From contig NC_081824.1 in assembly GCF_030867095.1 (NCBI RefSeq), forward strand, positions 169,454,933 to 169,518,932: DNA of 64,000 bases, in the 5' to 3' direction. Positions 14,203 to 25,799 of this stretch are shown here, piece after piece. The DNA is from Alligator mississippiensis. Lineage: Eukaryota; Chordata; Crocodylia; Alligatoridae. Under the pieces are notes generated by a model. The model saw nothing but the letters and a program-made list of their open reading frames with translations. It was not told where the DNA came from and made no database searches. The position numbers and the translations under genes were made by a program. The number at the start of each line of letters is the position of its first letter. The first letter of the stretch is position 1.

Positions 14203-14335
14203 TTTCAGTATGTTTCAATGAGACATTTACCATGAGGCATAATAAAATGAGGCTTCCAGAGACCAAGGAGGCCTTTTCAGCTGGTCTGAGAAATAGCTTG
14301 TTATTAGCCTCTCTAGCTTAAGCATCAAGAGGAAA
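14203..14335 (+). repeat. Dispersed repeat pair, copy A
   Basis: Begins near tttttcagtatgtttcaatg (14209) followed by agacattta. It resembles copy B at 15907-16055 in the same orientation, including a later ttcagctggtctgagaaa / ttacagcttggcctaagaaa match. The pair flanks the CR1 copies. Confidence 0.45.
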
Positions 14336-14346
14336 AGTACACTGCT

Positions 14347-14475
14347 CAAAGATTCATAGATTTCATCGACATTAGGGCTGGAAGGGACCTTGGAAGATCA
14401 TCGGGTCCAGCCCCCTGGCCCAGGGGCAGGAAGTCAGTTGGGGCCACAGGATCCCAGCAAGATAAACGATGCCCT
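14347..14475 (-). repeat. CR1 LINE, 3' terminal fragment
   Basis: Reverse-complement CR1 3' end: catagatttcatcgacatta, gggctggaagggacc, ggtccagccccctgg. Only about 130 bp of the element remain, typical of 5'-truncated CR1. Confidence 0.85.
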
Positions 14476-14713
14476 TTCCTCCACAACTGGAGCCAGGTTT
14501 GCTTGTTTGCTCTCTCTAGCCATGACCATAGGTCCCAGCTCCTGAGTCTTGCTTTGAGCAGCAATTGCCTTGTGATAGCAGCTTGGCATTCAGCAAAATA
14601 CAGAATAAACTGTTGCCTACCTCACCCTTCCAAGACCTCATATTGGGGTTGCATTTCATAGGTCCTTTCCCACTTGTTGGTAATGATGCACTGTCCATGG
14701 CCAGTCCAATAGA

Positions 14714-15660
14714 CTTCATAGACATTAGGGCTGGAAGGGACCTCATGAGATCGTTAGGTCCAGCCCTCTGCCCAAGGGGCAGGATGTCAGTTGGGGTCAG
14801 ATCACCCCAGCAAGATAAGCATCCAAGTGTTTCTTAAAGGTATCCAGAATAGGTGCTTGCACCACTTCTGTGGGGAGTCTATTCCAGACTCTGGGGACTC
14901 GGACAGTAAAGACGTTTTTCCTTATGTCCAGTCTAAAACAGTCTTCTAGCAGTTTGTGACCATTAGACCTTGTCTTCCCTTGTGGTGCCCTAGTAAACAG
15001 ATGTTCTCCCAGTTCCTGATGCACACCCCTTATATACTTATAGGCTGCCACCAAGTCATCCCTGAGCCTTTGCTTCTCCAGGCTGAAAAGTCCCAGGCCT
15101 CTCAGTCTCTCCTCATAAGGCCTACTCTCTTGACCTATTATCATGCATGTGGCTCTCCTCTGGACTCTCTCAAGCTTCTCCACATCCTTTCTAATGTGTG
15201 GAGCCCAGAATTAGATGCAGTACACCAGCTGCGGCCTCACCAAGGCCAAGTAAAGCGGGAGGATGACTTCTTGGGTCTTGCTTGAGATGCATCAGTAGAT
15301 GCAAGCCAGAGTTTTATTTGCTTTGCTGGCTGAGGCATCGCATTGGTGGCTCATGTTCATCTTGTGGTCAATCATGACCTCCAAGTCTCTTTTGGTCATG
15401 GTGCTAGTGAGTGTAGCACTGCCAAGCCTATAAGTATGATGTGGGTTTTTTTCTCCCAAGGTGGAGCAGCTTGCATTTCTCCATGTTGAATCTCATCAGG
15501 TTTTGATCTGCCCACCTTGCAAGCCTGTCCACATTGGCCTGAATTGCCAACCTATTCTCTGGTGTGACCGTGCTTCCCCATAATTTGGTGTCATCTGTGA
15601 ACTTAGTCAGTTCGAAGGACTGCACCAAGTCTTTAATAAAAACACAATAAATATAATGCA
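14714..15660 (-). repeat. CR1 LINE, 5'-truncated copy with RT C-terminal coding remnant
   Basis: The 3' end lies at 14714 (cttcatagacattagggctg). The minus-strand frames 15661-15428 and 15183-14797 encode the end of the CR1 reverse transcriptase: TKFTDDTKLWGS, where the usual FADD catalytic box reads FTDD, then RLARWADQNLMRFNMEKCK and the C-terminal YEERLRGLGLFSLEKQRLRD. It is truncated just upstream of the catalytic box and needs more than one frame, so it is inactive. Confidence 0.92.
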
Positions 15661-15906
15661 CTTATATTCTCATGATTCCAATAGATTACAAGCAGGTCTG
15701 GTAGTCCCAGACATCGGGTTCCCTGCTGTGACCCTCCAAGCTCATGGAAAACCTGTGGCAGGAAATCCTCCCAGTAGATTCTGCATGGTGGAATGAGGCC
15801 TCCTATCACCATGTCATTCAAGCCACCTCTCAGACCATCCATTACCTCCTCACTTCACACCAGCCTCATGCAATAATTCAAGCATCAGCCCATGAAGGGC
15901 TCTCAT

Positions 15907-16055
15907 CAAGGGTTTTTCAGTGCATTTCAATGAGACATTTAAACATAGCTTACTATGCCCCAAAGTGGTGGCACAGCTTGGGTCTTTCAGAGACACGACA
16001 GGGCTTAACCTTTACAGCTTGGCCTAAGAAAAGTTTCATTATGGCCTCACAGACC
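15907..16055 (+). repeat. Dispersed repeat pair, copy B
   Basis: Starts tttttcagtgcatttcaatg at about 15915 and aligns with gaps to copy A at 14203-14335. The family is unknown. Confidence 0.45.
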
Positions 16056-16574
16056 TACTGGCATCCCACCTCCATGGACTGCACCAGTGTTGGGATCCCG
16101 GGAAGGAAGAGCTAAAAGATTTGGGGCCCAGTTGGACTCTAGTCACTAGTGGACACTGAGCATGCAGAGGACCTGTAGGTTATGTCCCTTCCTCAGTTCA
16201 CCCTACAATTCAAAGAAGCCAGAAATCTAAGGGCACACCATCCCTCCGTTTCCCTACTAGGATCTCATCCAAGAGCACAAGACGACCCAGTACCCTAACA
16301 TTAAACACAATCTTCAGTTGCCCCTTTCCTTCCAGATCCCATCTGCTCTCTCTCTCTCCTGCCCATTCTCTCATGCATTTCTACTTCCCCTCTCTTCCAC
16401 ATGCACCCATTCATACCATCCTCACCTCCTCCTCCTCCCCAGCGTTCAACTGCTTCTTCCTCCTTTCTCCTCTTCTTCAGTCTCCCTGCCTGTCTGTCAC
16501 TTGTGCTTGCCTTCCTCCAGTCCAAGCACCACTATTCACAACTACTCATGGTTTACAGGTCACACAGGCTTTGT

Positions 16575-16690
16575 TCATTCCCTCCTCTGATAGGAAGCAG
16601 AGGCACAGAGAGGGGGAGTGACTGTGCCTGTAGTCCAGCAGAGGATGGGCTCAGAGCAGGAGATTGTTTCTGTAAGTCCTGTGCTTGGTC
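16575..16690 (+). repeat. MIR-like SINE core
   Basis: gcagaggcacagagaggggg followed by agtgactgtgcc and a later gctcagagcagga resembles the conserved MIR core (aggcacagagagggtaagtgact). Diverged, as expected for an ancient SINE. Confidence 0.5.
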
Positions 16691-17496
16691 TCCCATGGGC
16701 ATAAGTGTGACTTGCTACAGAATTCTTCATAGGGAGGCAGCTCTTTGGACTCAGAAACAGCTCCCTGACAGCCACCAGTTGGTTGAGGGTCTAGCCCCAC
16801 AGGCACCGAAGTGCCAAAGCTGCAGCTTTCTGAGCAGCTGCAAAAGTGGAAGTGGTGGGGGTAGAATTAATCACCCAGAATTTCTACTGGGGCAAGGTTT
16901 TCTCCCCAGCAGTTTCTGTCTCCTGTGCCCTCGGCGATGGGCACAGTTCTACGTTCATTTTTTAAAATGGCAGCAGAGGCTAAACTTGACGCCTGTAAGC
17001 CCCAAAACATTAAAAGCAGGCAGCAATTACAGGCTCTACAGGCCAGAGTCCCAGTGCCCTTCAGCTGCCTGCACTGTAGCACAGCCTGCTCAGAAGGAGC
17101 TTTAGAGCAGGAGCTCGTATCAGCCCATAGTATGCAAGATTAGTACCTCCAGGGCCTGCACCTGAGCCTTGCCCAGGCTGAAGTGGGCTGTTTCCCCAAC
17201 ATATCCTTTGCTGGGGCCAGGTAGAGCCATTCCCCCAGTTGGGATCAGGCCTCTGTGCTAGTAAGAGCCCCCAGAAATCACCCCAGCAACTGTCCCAAGA
17301 GCAGGGGAGGCCTCCCAAAATGAGGCCAAGCCTTCCTCCCCTCAGGCTGCTGCTCCTTTGTCCTTCTGCGGCTGCCTGCAGCTTGGGAACGCGCTGACAG
17401 AGGGGGATTTTGACTATTTAATGTCAATCAAGATTAAGAATTGCATGGTCGGGGGATTTCATGTTCAGTCTTCTGGGCTGGATTTTCATACCCACA

Positions 17497-17510
17497 CTGC
17501 CCTCTAGTGG
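17497..17510 (-). promoter_or_regulatory. CTCF-like motif
   Basis: Reading CCACTAGAGGGCAG on the minus strand, it fits the CTCF core CCASYAGRKGGCRS at every position. Occupancy cannot be judged from sequence. Confidence 0.4.
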
Positions 17511-20500
17511 CTAGCAAAGTGTCAGGCGTGCAGATCTGCCATGGCTTGGGCTGCACAACCCTCAGTAGGATGGCAAGAGTAGGTGAAAGTCTGCAACAGC
17601 CATGCCTTTCAGTCTCCTGTGTCTGTGGCGGGTGTGATGGCTTCAGGTGGGCTTTGCAGCAGGGTCCGACTGTATCAGGACCGTGTCACTGAAGCAGTTT
17701 CTACGCACGGGTCCGTTTATGTGGCCTCCCAGCTCCTGCCTCTTCCGTCTCCCGCTCTTGGATACCCAGAGGTCCATGCTTCTTAATGAGTTACCCCTTC
17801 TGCCAAATCAGAAAGTGTTTCCCTGCCCTGCTGCTCCCCCGTTTGGGGAAGGAAAGGAACAAGAGTCCAACTTACAACCTCCAGCTGGCCCTTGCCCTGC
17901 TCAGTCGGGGCATATGCTGCCATGGACTTCACTGTCACTGGCCCTAGCTCCCCTCCGGAGCTCAGCTGTCCATTAGTTCTGCTGGAGCAGGGCCAGAGAG
18001 AGCTCCCCCAGTTCAGCATGGAGTCAGCACTACTGTGGAGCACTGCTCTAACGTGTCATCTGAGCCACTTCTTCCAAGAAAGAGAAAGGGATTAAGAGAC
18101 TGAAGCAGGGTATCAGGGCCCCTTCAGGCATCTGTGCATCAACTCTGCAATGAGCTCTCCTAACTCCCCAGGGATCTTTGAACTTCAGTCAAGGAGAGAG
18201 AACTTCCCCGAGGCTTCTTAGCGAAGTGACTCCTACCACAGCCTGTCTCCCTTCACACAGGCAGATTTCCTTCCACAGGAAATCACTTGCCTAGCATCGT
18301 GTTGTATTTAGTCCTCTGACCCAACCTTCCCCAACACCCCCACCCTCAAACTCAAGCCCATAACTAGGGAAGTAGGTCCAGGTGGCACTGGGGTCAGCTG
18401 TCCCACCCTGTAACAGGAGCTCTGTGACTTGGGTTGTTAATATTATGCAACCTCCACATCCAGAGGCACAGGGGAATGGAACTGGAGGATAAACCAGATG
18501 TGTGTTTAGTGCCCTGGTCACTCAGGAAAGAAAAGAAATCCCAGGCCAGCAGGACCTCAGAGCTCCACAGAGTCGTTGTTTCTAGCCCTTATGGATAGAA
18601 ATACAACAGGGCAGCCAGATCAGTGATTACCAGTCACAGGGACAGGGTACAATATACTTTCCTGTCACTCAGGTCCCCTCTCCCATTGCACAGAGGAACA
18701 AGAGTTCTTTGGGGAAGGTACATTTCATCACAGATGCTGTCAAAGACTCAGCTACACTCTGTGCTGGGGAGATTTTCCATTTACCTTATTAAATCATTTT
18801 GCTGTTTGGCAATAACAGCACAGGGTCATAAAAGGGGCCACCCAGGCTATCAGGTTCAGCCCCCTACATTTGCAGGCAACAATTTATCCAAACAGACCTC
18901 TCAAACTTGTCTGCTTCAGCTCCTCACAAAGAACCCCTTGGAACAACTGAAACCACCCCACAACGTGCCACAAGTAAAAAGCAAGGAAGACAAGGGTACT
19001 TCCCATGTCCTCCCACTACAATAGCAGAAAAGCTATTAGTTATTGTACAGGTGAGCCCAGATGTGCACAGGTGGGAAGAGGAAAAAGAAAAAATATCTTG
19101 CAGCTAGTAGCTGGTAGTTTTCTCCCTGATGACTCATCAGGTCCCAGACACCCTCCCTGGAAAAGAACTTGAAAGGGGCTGGTGGTAGAGAAGGGGAGTC
19201 ACTAACTCAGGAGCAGAGCAGATGCACAGAGGGAGAGCACTCCATTTTGGAGAGATCCTACTCAACTTCTGCACCTGAAGGTCAAGTGTTTGCACCTATA
19301 GAAACACCCAAAAAGAGACAACAACATCACCGCTCCGGTGAACGATGCTTACTATAAAACAAGCAGTCCTGAATTAGATGCAAGGCTTCCAGTTACCGGC
19401 TAGTTAAGGGTGTCATTCTTTGTCTCCTTCAAAAGGGCACAGAACAGATTTTATAGCTGAGGCAAAGACTTACAGACAGTGTAGCTGGACAGAGAACAAC
19501 TTTGGAACAGCAAATTATGCAGATCAAAAGAAAAATTACAGATAAGGTGAAGAGATATTGTCTGCTGTTCTGAAACAAAAGAACTGCAATTTTTTGAATG
19601 ATTGGGGAAACAGAATAGGAGCACCCAGCACTGGCCAAAACACAAAGGGAAGCAGCTTGGCCACCACACTACATTGATTTGGACTTCTGCAGCATAGCCA
19701 TCTCACGTGCCCCTGCCCATGTAGTGAAATAACACAATTGTGAACAACACTGGCACTGGGACTGTTGTGCACCTGAACAGGACAGAATTTAAGAGGATAC
19801 AAAAAGTTATCTATTCTTTTATATGCAAGCCATATGTCCCCCTTTTTTCAGCCCCAGACCAGATGCAAGGATTTCCATCTGGGAAGAGATTACTACAAGG
19901 CACAGGACTGGAGTTTGCCAAACTGGGAGCACATCAGCAACACATTTATATCCACTGGGACGCCCTTCAGCAACTCATTCCATGTTGGGGTATTGCTGGT
20001 AAGAACTGCAGTAGATCCTGTTCAGGAAATGATTAGCTTAGTTGTCTGGCATGCCTGCTTACTAACCTCATAGGTTAAGAATTTAGTTCAACATTATTAG
20101 TTTGCTAACAAATAAAATGTCTCTTGACAGTTTAATCCTAAGTATGTCCTATTGTCTTGTCCACTTCTTGCCCCCCTACTGCACAATATGGGAGAGGTAT
20201 GAAAAAACATTCTAACAAATATTTAATATCCTAATACCAGGGTCCATTTATCCCAAAAGAAATGCACAACCTTCATGTTCAAGGGTACAATTTAAAAGGT
20301 GTTTGCAAACTGCTGGACTCCAGTTCTAAGATGATTGCAAACCTGAGGTGATAGTATGCAAAACACATAGATTAAATGTTGTTAGATGGTTTACACAGCA
20401 AGAAAGACTGGAATGACCAAGTTCTCACAAAGAGATCATATGTTCACAGCTTTCTCACAAAAGCCTAAAGCTGGGATGAGAGAGATGATTTGCAAGAGAC

Positions 20501-22144
20501 TCCTGAAAATGGTTTTTCATTCTTACCTGTTTGGGACTCAGTGACAACAGTTACATTGTCTTTTCTCCCAATACACAGGCCACCCATTTTCCATTTTAAA
20601 AAACAGTTACCCTGGTGGGTGAGAGTGTTGAGTTATCTGATCTTTCCCAGTGGGCTAAAAGGTCAAACAGGACAACTAAACTTCTGCTTACATTTTAATA
20701 TAAGCCCACTGCTGTGCAGGTGAAGACACTTTAAGGAAGCATTCATAAAGATAAAACATAGGACAGTTTAGCAGTACAGTAGAACCCAAGTCATTCATAT
20801 CCCTTTAGGTAGCAACCCACTTAGTTTGCACATGGGGTTGCTGAGCGAAGGATGAGCTTCTCAGCTGTTTGCTGGAGTTTTGCCTTCAAAGGGTGCTGCT
20901 TCTCATTCACTTGGAGCTCATCATCAGCCAGCCCACATAGCTGTCTACTGCAGGGCTACATGCCCCTCCCCCCCCCAATAGTTCAGAAATCCTCATCCTT
21001 ACAGGAGGCTAAGGAACCTAACCTTGCAAAGAATCTGTGTTCTCCTGTACACACTTTACCTACTTTGTTCAGTTTTCACTGTGGTTGGGAAGCTAGTCAA
21101 TTGATTAGTCAAATGATGTCAATTGACTACATATTTTTGACTAATCAAGTATTTTACAATTTTACAAAAAAAAAAAAAACAACCAAAACTTACATTTTTT
21201 TGTAGTTTTCTTGACAAAAAATATTATTTTAATTATTTTTTGACACAATTCCTAATGGAAATGTTATGCTTTTTCTGTGTTACTTGGACTTATTAGCAAT
21301 TTTTTACAATTTTTTACCAATATTTGACCAGTTGGTTTATTTGACTGGTCAAATACACAACCGTATTTTTTATTTGAAAGTCTTTAAGTCAGTCTCATGG
21401 TTTTATGATGAGTTTTCAAGGTCTGACTATCAAAGCTGTAAATGCATGCTTTATTAGCAAGCTACACAACATAAAACTGTTTTTTTCCCCAAATTTAGCT
21501 GAGCTCAGGTACGTTTTGAACTCCTGCAGCCACAGACTGCAGTTCTCCACAAAGCTCCACAGCAAGAGAGATTAAACCCTGTAAATCCAGCAAGCCCCAA
21601 AGCCAGCTCACCCTTTTTTAGATGAACCCTGTTGATCTGATCCCTCTGTGCTGCACTTACTTGTTCATAAGCTCAGGCTTCCAGTGTCCAGGTAGATCTT
21701 TGTTCAAAGGTGTCAAACATTTGTATGCTCAACTGCAGCAGATTGTAACCTACATTTAGCATCCCAGGAGAGCTTCACATAGATTATAAACAGTTATAAA
21801 ATAGGAAGAACCTTTGCCTGGAACCATGCAATGGGGTCCTTTCAGAATTATTTCTGTATACCAGTCACACAACGTGGATGCTAGAAAATGCATCTTAATT
21901 CAAAGTGAACTGCAAACTGAGTAATGATTAATTTTAGGAAGTGGAACCTGGGGGACAAGAAATCAATGTGCAAGTTTACTTTTCCAATGCACCCCTCCAA
22001 AAAAAGCAGCAAATACTTGGTAACAAAACAAAACAAAGGGCTTAAGTTACATCCAGACAGTTAAGTAGGATGGGGACAACTGTATTTCTCAACACTAATT
22101 GCCAATGTCTGTAAAGAAAAGCTAGGACTTTTCATCAAAGACAT
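17511..22144. other. Intergenic, mostly nothing recognised
   Basis: No gene-like structure. An AT-rich patch at about 21090-21380 has repeated and inverted ttgattagtcaaat / gactaatcaagt / ttgactggtcaaat words and A and T runs. This suggests the remains of a short DNA transposon, family unknown. Confidence 0.45.
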
Positions 22145-22218
22145 AAAAGAGATCAGATTTACCCGAAGAACCTTGTCTGCCGATGTCCTTAGACTAACAT
22201 GGCTACAACCTGTACCTT
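22145..22218 (+). repeat. Interspersed repeat module, third copy
   Basis: aaaagagatcagatttaccc, gaagaaccttgtctgccgat and gactaacatggctacaacct match the corresponding part of the copy at 7618-7770. Confidence 0.6.
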
Positions 22219-22592
22219 ATGCTACTATGGACATTTATCTCTGGCAGAAAGCTGGAAGTGCTTTATGACTTTACTCGGATGGTCCAGGGCAACCCACTCT
22301 CCCACATAAAACCTAGATGCCTTGGTTTGAGGCACTGGCATTGGGTGTTTCCAGTTACTCTTCTGTCTCCAACTGTAGCTCACATAACTTCAGTTGAAAA
22401 AAATGAAAATGCTGCAAGCAAGCATAGCAAGTAACCTCTACAGATAGCAAAGCTTTCTTCCCTGTCCAAACAGAAAGGCAGCCCTGAAGACCTGGACTAC
22501 CTTTCCCATGTGTTTTTCAAACAGATACTGCAGATGGCAGCCCTCAGTTTTATAAATCCCCAGGTGCACTGGTGCATTCACACTGCAGGGAG

Positions 22593-22607
22593 CCACTAGA
22601 GGGCACC
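22593..22607 (+). promoter_or_regulatory. CTCF-like motif
   Basis: CCACTAGAGGGCACC fits CCASYAGRKGGCRS fully. It points right, while the copy at 17497 points left, so the two are divergent and 5.1 kb apart. Confidence 0.4.
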
Positions 22608-24083
22608 CTGTATGTAGAAATAACTGGTACTCAAATCCAAACTTGTTAAGTACAATCTTATGATTCTTTTCAGGAAGAATAGGGCCATTTTCTCTGCTGG
22701 TGGCTTAAATTACAGCTAGGATTGCTGTAACAACTAAAACTCCCACCACTACTCTGATGCTTGGGTGCATTTTTAAAAGGAACAATCATTGATTTCATTT
22801 AATTTCACATCTGGGGTTTTTATTTAGTACCCCCTCCCCTTTCCACTTGCAGCCCTGATTGCATTTCATCCGATTCTCCCAATCTTCCCCAGCCTTCAGT
22901 TAGCCCTTCCTAAGCCTTGATGAAAGATCTCAGAATAGCTCTTTGCCTCCCACAATAGCAGATGCTGACACTCTGCAGGAACTCTCTGAACACCTTAATC
23001 CTGCCTTTAGAATAATACTCGCTGTACATGAGACTCACAAGAGTACTGCATATTACAGGACCTGGGCATCAATGCAACCAAAAAAAAACTTTACACAATA
23101 CTTATGTGTTTTCATTTCCCTATATTATGGTGGAATGGGAGCAGACGCACTTCCAGGCTTCTAATCCAGCTATGCTTATCACTGTAAACTATCACACACA
23201 CTGTTGCTATTGCCCATCTGCTCTCTATCAGAGTGATAACAGGTCTTGCAGGGGAAAGTGGTGTGAGTATCCTCTCAAAGGACAAGGGTTTGCTTTGAAA
23301 CGGATTGCCCTCAGATGAAGTGAAGAAGCTGCTCTCAGCCAGGCCAGAGCAGGGGCCACCCAACCCCAGGACTCACAGGTAGAAGTTCCTTGTGAGACCT
23401 CTTCCAACACTGCTTGTGGGTACAGGAAATTCAAAACTTTCAACTGAGGCTGACAAGGACAGCAAAACAAGATGCAGTCCATGACCTGCTATTTGCTTAG
23501 TATTTGTTGCTCATGGGACAGCAAAGGTTGGGAATTGCAGCACTGAGCCTGCTTTTGTTGCGTCACAAGGCAGAGGCCTTGAGTGCAGATAAGTACATTC
23601 AAAAAGGAACATCCAAAGAACTTGTCAGCATGTAGAACAGTGATACTCAGACCCTGCTTCAGCTTATTGCCAGATGCTCTTCACAGAAAATGTTTTCAAA
23701 GGTTCGGAGATTTTTTTACTGCATGCACTGAGTATGTCGTTCCTGCAACCCTGAATAATGCAATGCAGGCAGCCAATCATGGCTAAAACTAAACAGGCTG
23801 ACTACTTTTAAAGTATTTTCCCTGTTATACAGAGCAAATGTTAAGTAAAGCACTGATGTTCTTTCTATCCAGATGGAGGGTGTTTGCTACTGGGGTTTGT
23901 TGTGGCTCTTTGGTTAACACAGATGATTCATGTGGTTCCTGAGCATCACTAATGTAGAGAGAGGTTGTCCTAAAAGAGAAAGTGTTATGATTAAAGCCCA
24001 ATAGTTTGTTAAAAAGAGAGAGAGGGAGATCATATTTAAACACTTTCAAGAAAATACGTTTAAATTAACCCTTTCCGCTACAG

Positions 24084-24440
24084 CAGAAGTGTCAAACATA
24101 CAGCTGTGCCCCAGAGCTGTGTTCTCTGGTCTACCACACTACCAGGAGGCCATGGGAATTTGGGGGGCATGGCCTCCTGCAGGATCTTAGCAGCAGAAGG
24201 GTGGCTGCTCTACCTCCCTGGCTACCAGCTCTTACTGCATACCCCATGCTGCAGCTGGAGCTACTGCTGCAGCACAGGGCACACAGCAGCAGCTCTGGCA
24301 TACAGCAGGGATTGCTGCTATTGCCATATGCTCCAGGTCAGAGTCATTGCTGCTTCCTAGTGCTCGGGGCTGGATCTGACCCACAAGGAGCCCCACAGTC
24401 CAGATCTAGCCCAGGATGCAAAGCAAGTTTGACACCCTTG
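24084..24440. mobile_element. hAT-type non-autonomous transposon, 357 bp
   Basis: Ends CAGAAGTGTCAAAC and GTTTGACACCCTTG form terminal inverted repeats of the common vertebrate CAGGGGTGTCAAAC type. Flanks cgctacag and ccctacag are an 8-bp target duplication with one mismatch. The interior is GC-rich with repeated gctgctg words. Confidence 0.82.
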
Positions 24441-24761
24441 CCCTACAGGTCTTGCCACTTGAACCATAGAGCATGTTACTAGATTGGAGGACCCAGAAAG
24501 TGCACCTGACTGGTTGATTCCCAAAGCCTTCCACTGGCTTAAGCTATACTCCTTAAGCCCTGAACTGCAGTATCACCCCACCCCACATTCTCTCCTCTCC
24601 CATTTGTTTCTCTGTGGCTTCTTCAGTATTGTCTGCAGACATGGATCCATCTCCCAGTCCCAAGGCAGCATACCCATTAGCAGGATGTTTCTCCAATTCC
24701 TCCTAGACTCATTTTTCCTGCCAAGTCACAGACATTAACTCACCAGCCAAAGCCTCTAGGA

Positions 24762-24990
24762 CAGGGGTAGGCAGCCCCCTGGCATGGGTGCCAGAGCACG
24801 CCACGCACATGCATTTTACTTGGCATGCACGCCTCGGGGCAGACAGCAGAGGAAGGACTGGGGCTTCACTGACAAAACAAGGATTGGGCCCCTCGCAGCT
24901 CCCCCACCATCTACCCCAGCATGCCGACATCTAACAAGTCAAGGGTGCAGGTGTTTTTGGCACTCTGCCCAAAAACATTGCTGACCCCTG
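24762..24990. mobile_element. hAT-type non-autonomous transposon, 229 bp
   Basis: Starts CAGGGGTAGGCAGCC, ends AACATTGCTGACCCCTG, and is flanked by a perfect 8-bp duplication, ctctagga. The same family occurs at 58998-59375. Confidence 0.88.
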
Positions 24991-25179
24991 CTCTAGGACT
25001 TAAATACTTCTCTTTTTCCTCTAACTCTCCTCCTCTGTCTTATCCAATTCTGCCTTTTAAGTTGCTAGGTACTCAAGGCAAGAATTATAATATTTGCCTT
25101 ACTCAGGAGCAGAAAGAACAAAGAAATGCAAAAGAGCTTGGGGGGGGGGGTTAAAGCACAGATAAGAGGAAAGCAAGTG

Positions 25180-25432
25180 AGGGTTTTAACATTTCCATTT
25201 TAATGTAGCAAAATGTGAGTCCAAAATAGGTGTACATTGTAATGGCATTACAACCTTGTACATAGATATTTTTACCAAAGCAATTAAAGAATTAAACAGT
25301 TTAAAATCTTAAGCAGAAGAGAAGACTCCTGATGAACCTCAGTTTTTCAATACAGTTTTTAACTTAGAAAAGATGCAAACAATGGTTACAGCTTGAAAGG
25401 TTGTATGGCAAGACAGACTGAGAGGTTGCTGT
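25180..25432 (-). other. MRPL14: MRPL14 3' untranslated region
   Basis: AT-rich sequence follows the TGA on the minus strand. It is taken to end 10-20 nt past the ATTAAA at 25203-25198. No repeat is recognised inside it. The exact cleavage point is inferred. A run of C in the transcript sense (G on the plus strand, about 25140-25150) lies just beyond. Confidence 0.6.
25198..25203 (-). terminator. Probable MRPL14 polyadenylation signal ATTAAA
   Basis: ATTAAA on the minus strand, the commonest variant of AATAAA, about 230 nt after the stop codon. No AATAAA on this strand was seen between it and the stop. A T-rich stretch with TGTGCTTT follows some 30-40 nt downstream, fitting the usual GU-rich element. 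Confidence 0.6.
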
Positions 25433-25799
25433 TCACACAAAATTGCTGGCAATGGCCAACACTTTGGAGTACTCTCCACCTTGCTGCCGCAAGGTAGAGG
25501 GAATGGGGATTTTTATTCTAGTCCCCGTTGGGTTTCCGTTGTCTTCGATGAGCACCACGTTGTTGGAATCAAATCTAGGACTCATACGAGGACCAGGCAT
25601 CTTGTGCCCTACAATTAAAGCCTTTTTCTTTTCTCCTTTGATAGCCAAGAGAATCTTATCCCCTACTTTACCAACTCCAGTCTTGTTATACACATGGATG
25701 CACTTGGGTGGCCGGTGGTACGGAGTGTTCCCCAAGGCACTGTTGTCTACCACTCGTACACGGGTCAGCTTCTGTATTGCACCACATGCTCCAGTGAGG
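25433..25799 (-). CDS. MRPL14: MRPL14 last coding exon
   Basis: Terminal coding exon, 367 nt: one base completing a serine codon, then 121 codons and TGA at 25435-25433. It encodes the whole ribosomal uL14 domain, from [15 protein letters not shown] to the C-terminal SNFV. The exon is preceded on the minus strand by a strong acceptor: a pyrimidine tract ending in tctcttttgccag, with AG at 25801-25800. The open frame alone begins at a GTG (VVDNSALG), which could mislead a start call; similarity to human MRPL14 extends upstream of it to the acceptor, so this is not the translation start. Confidence 0.96.
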
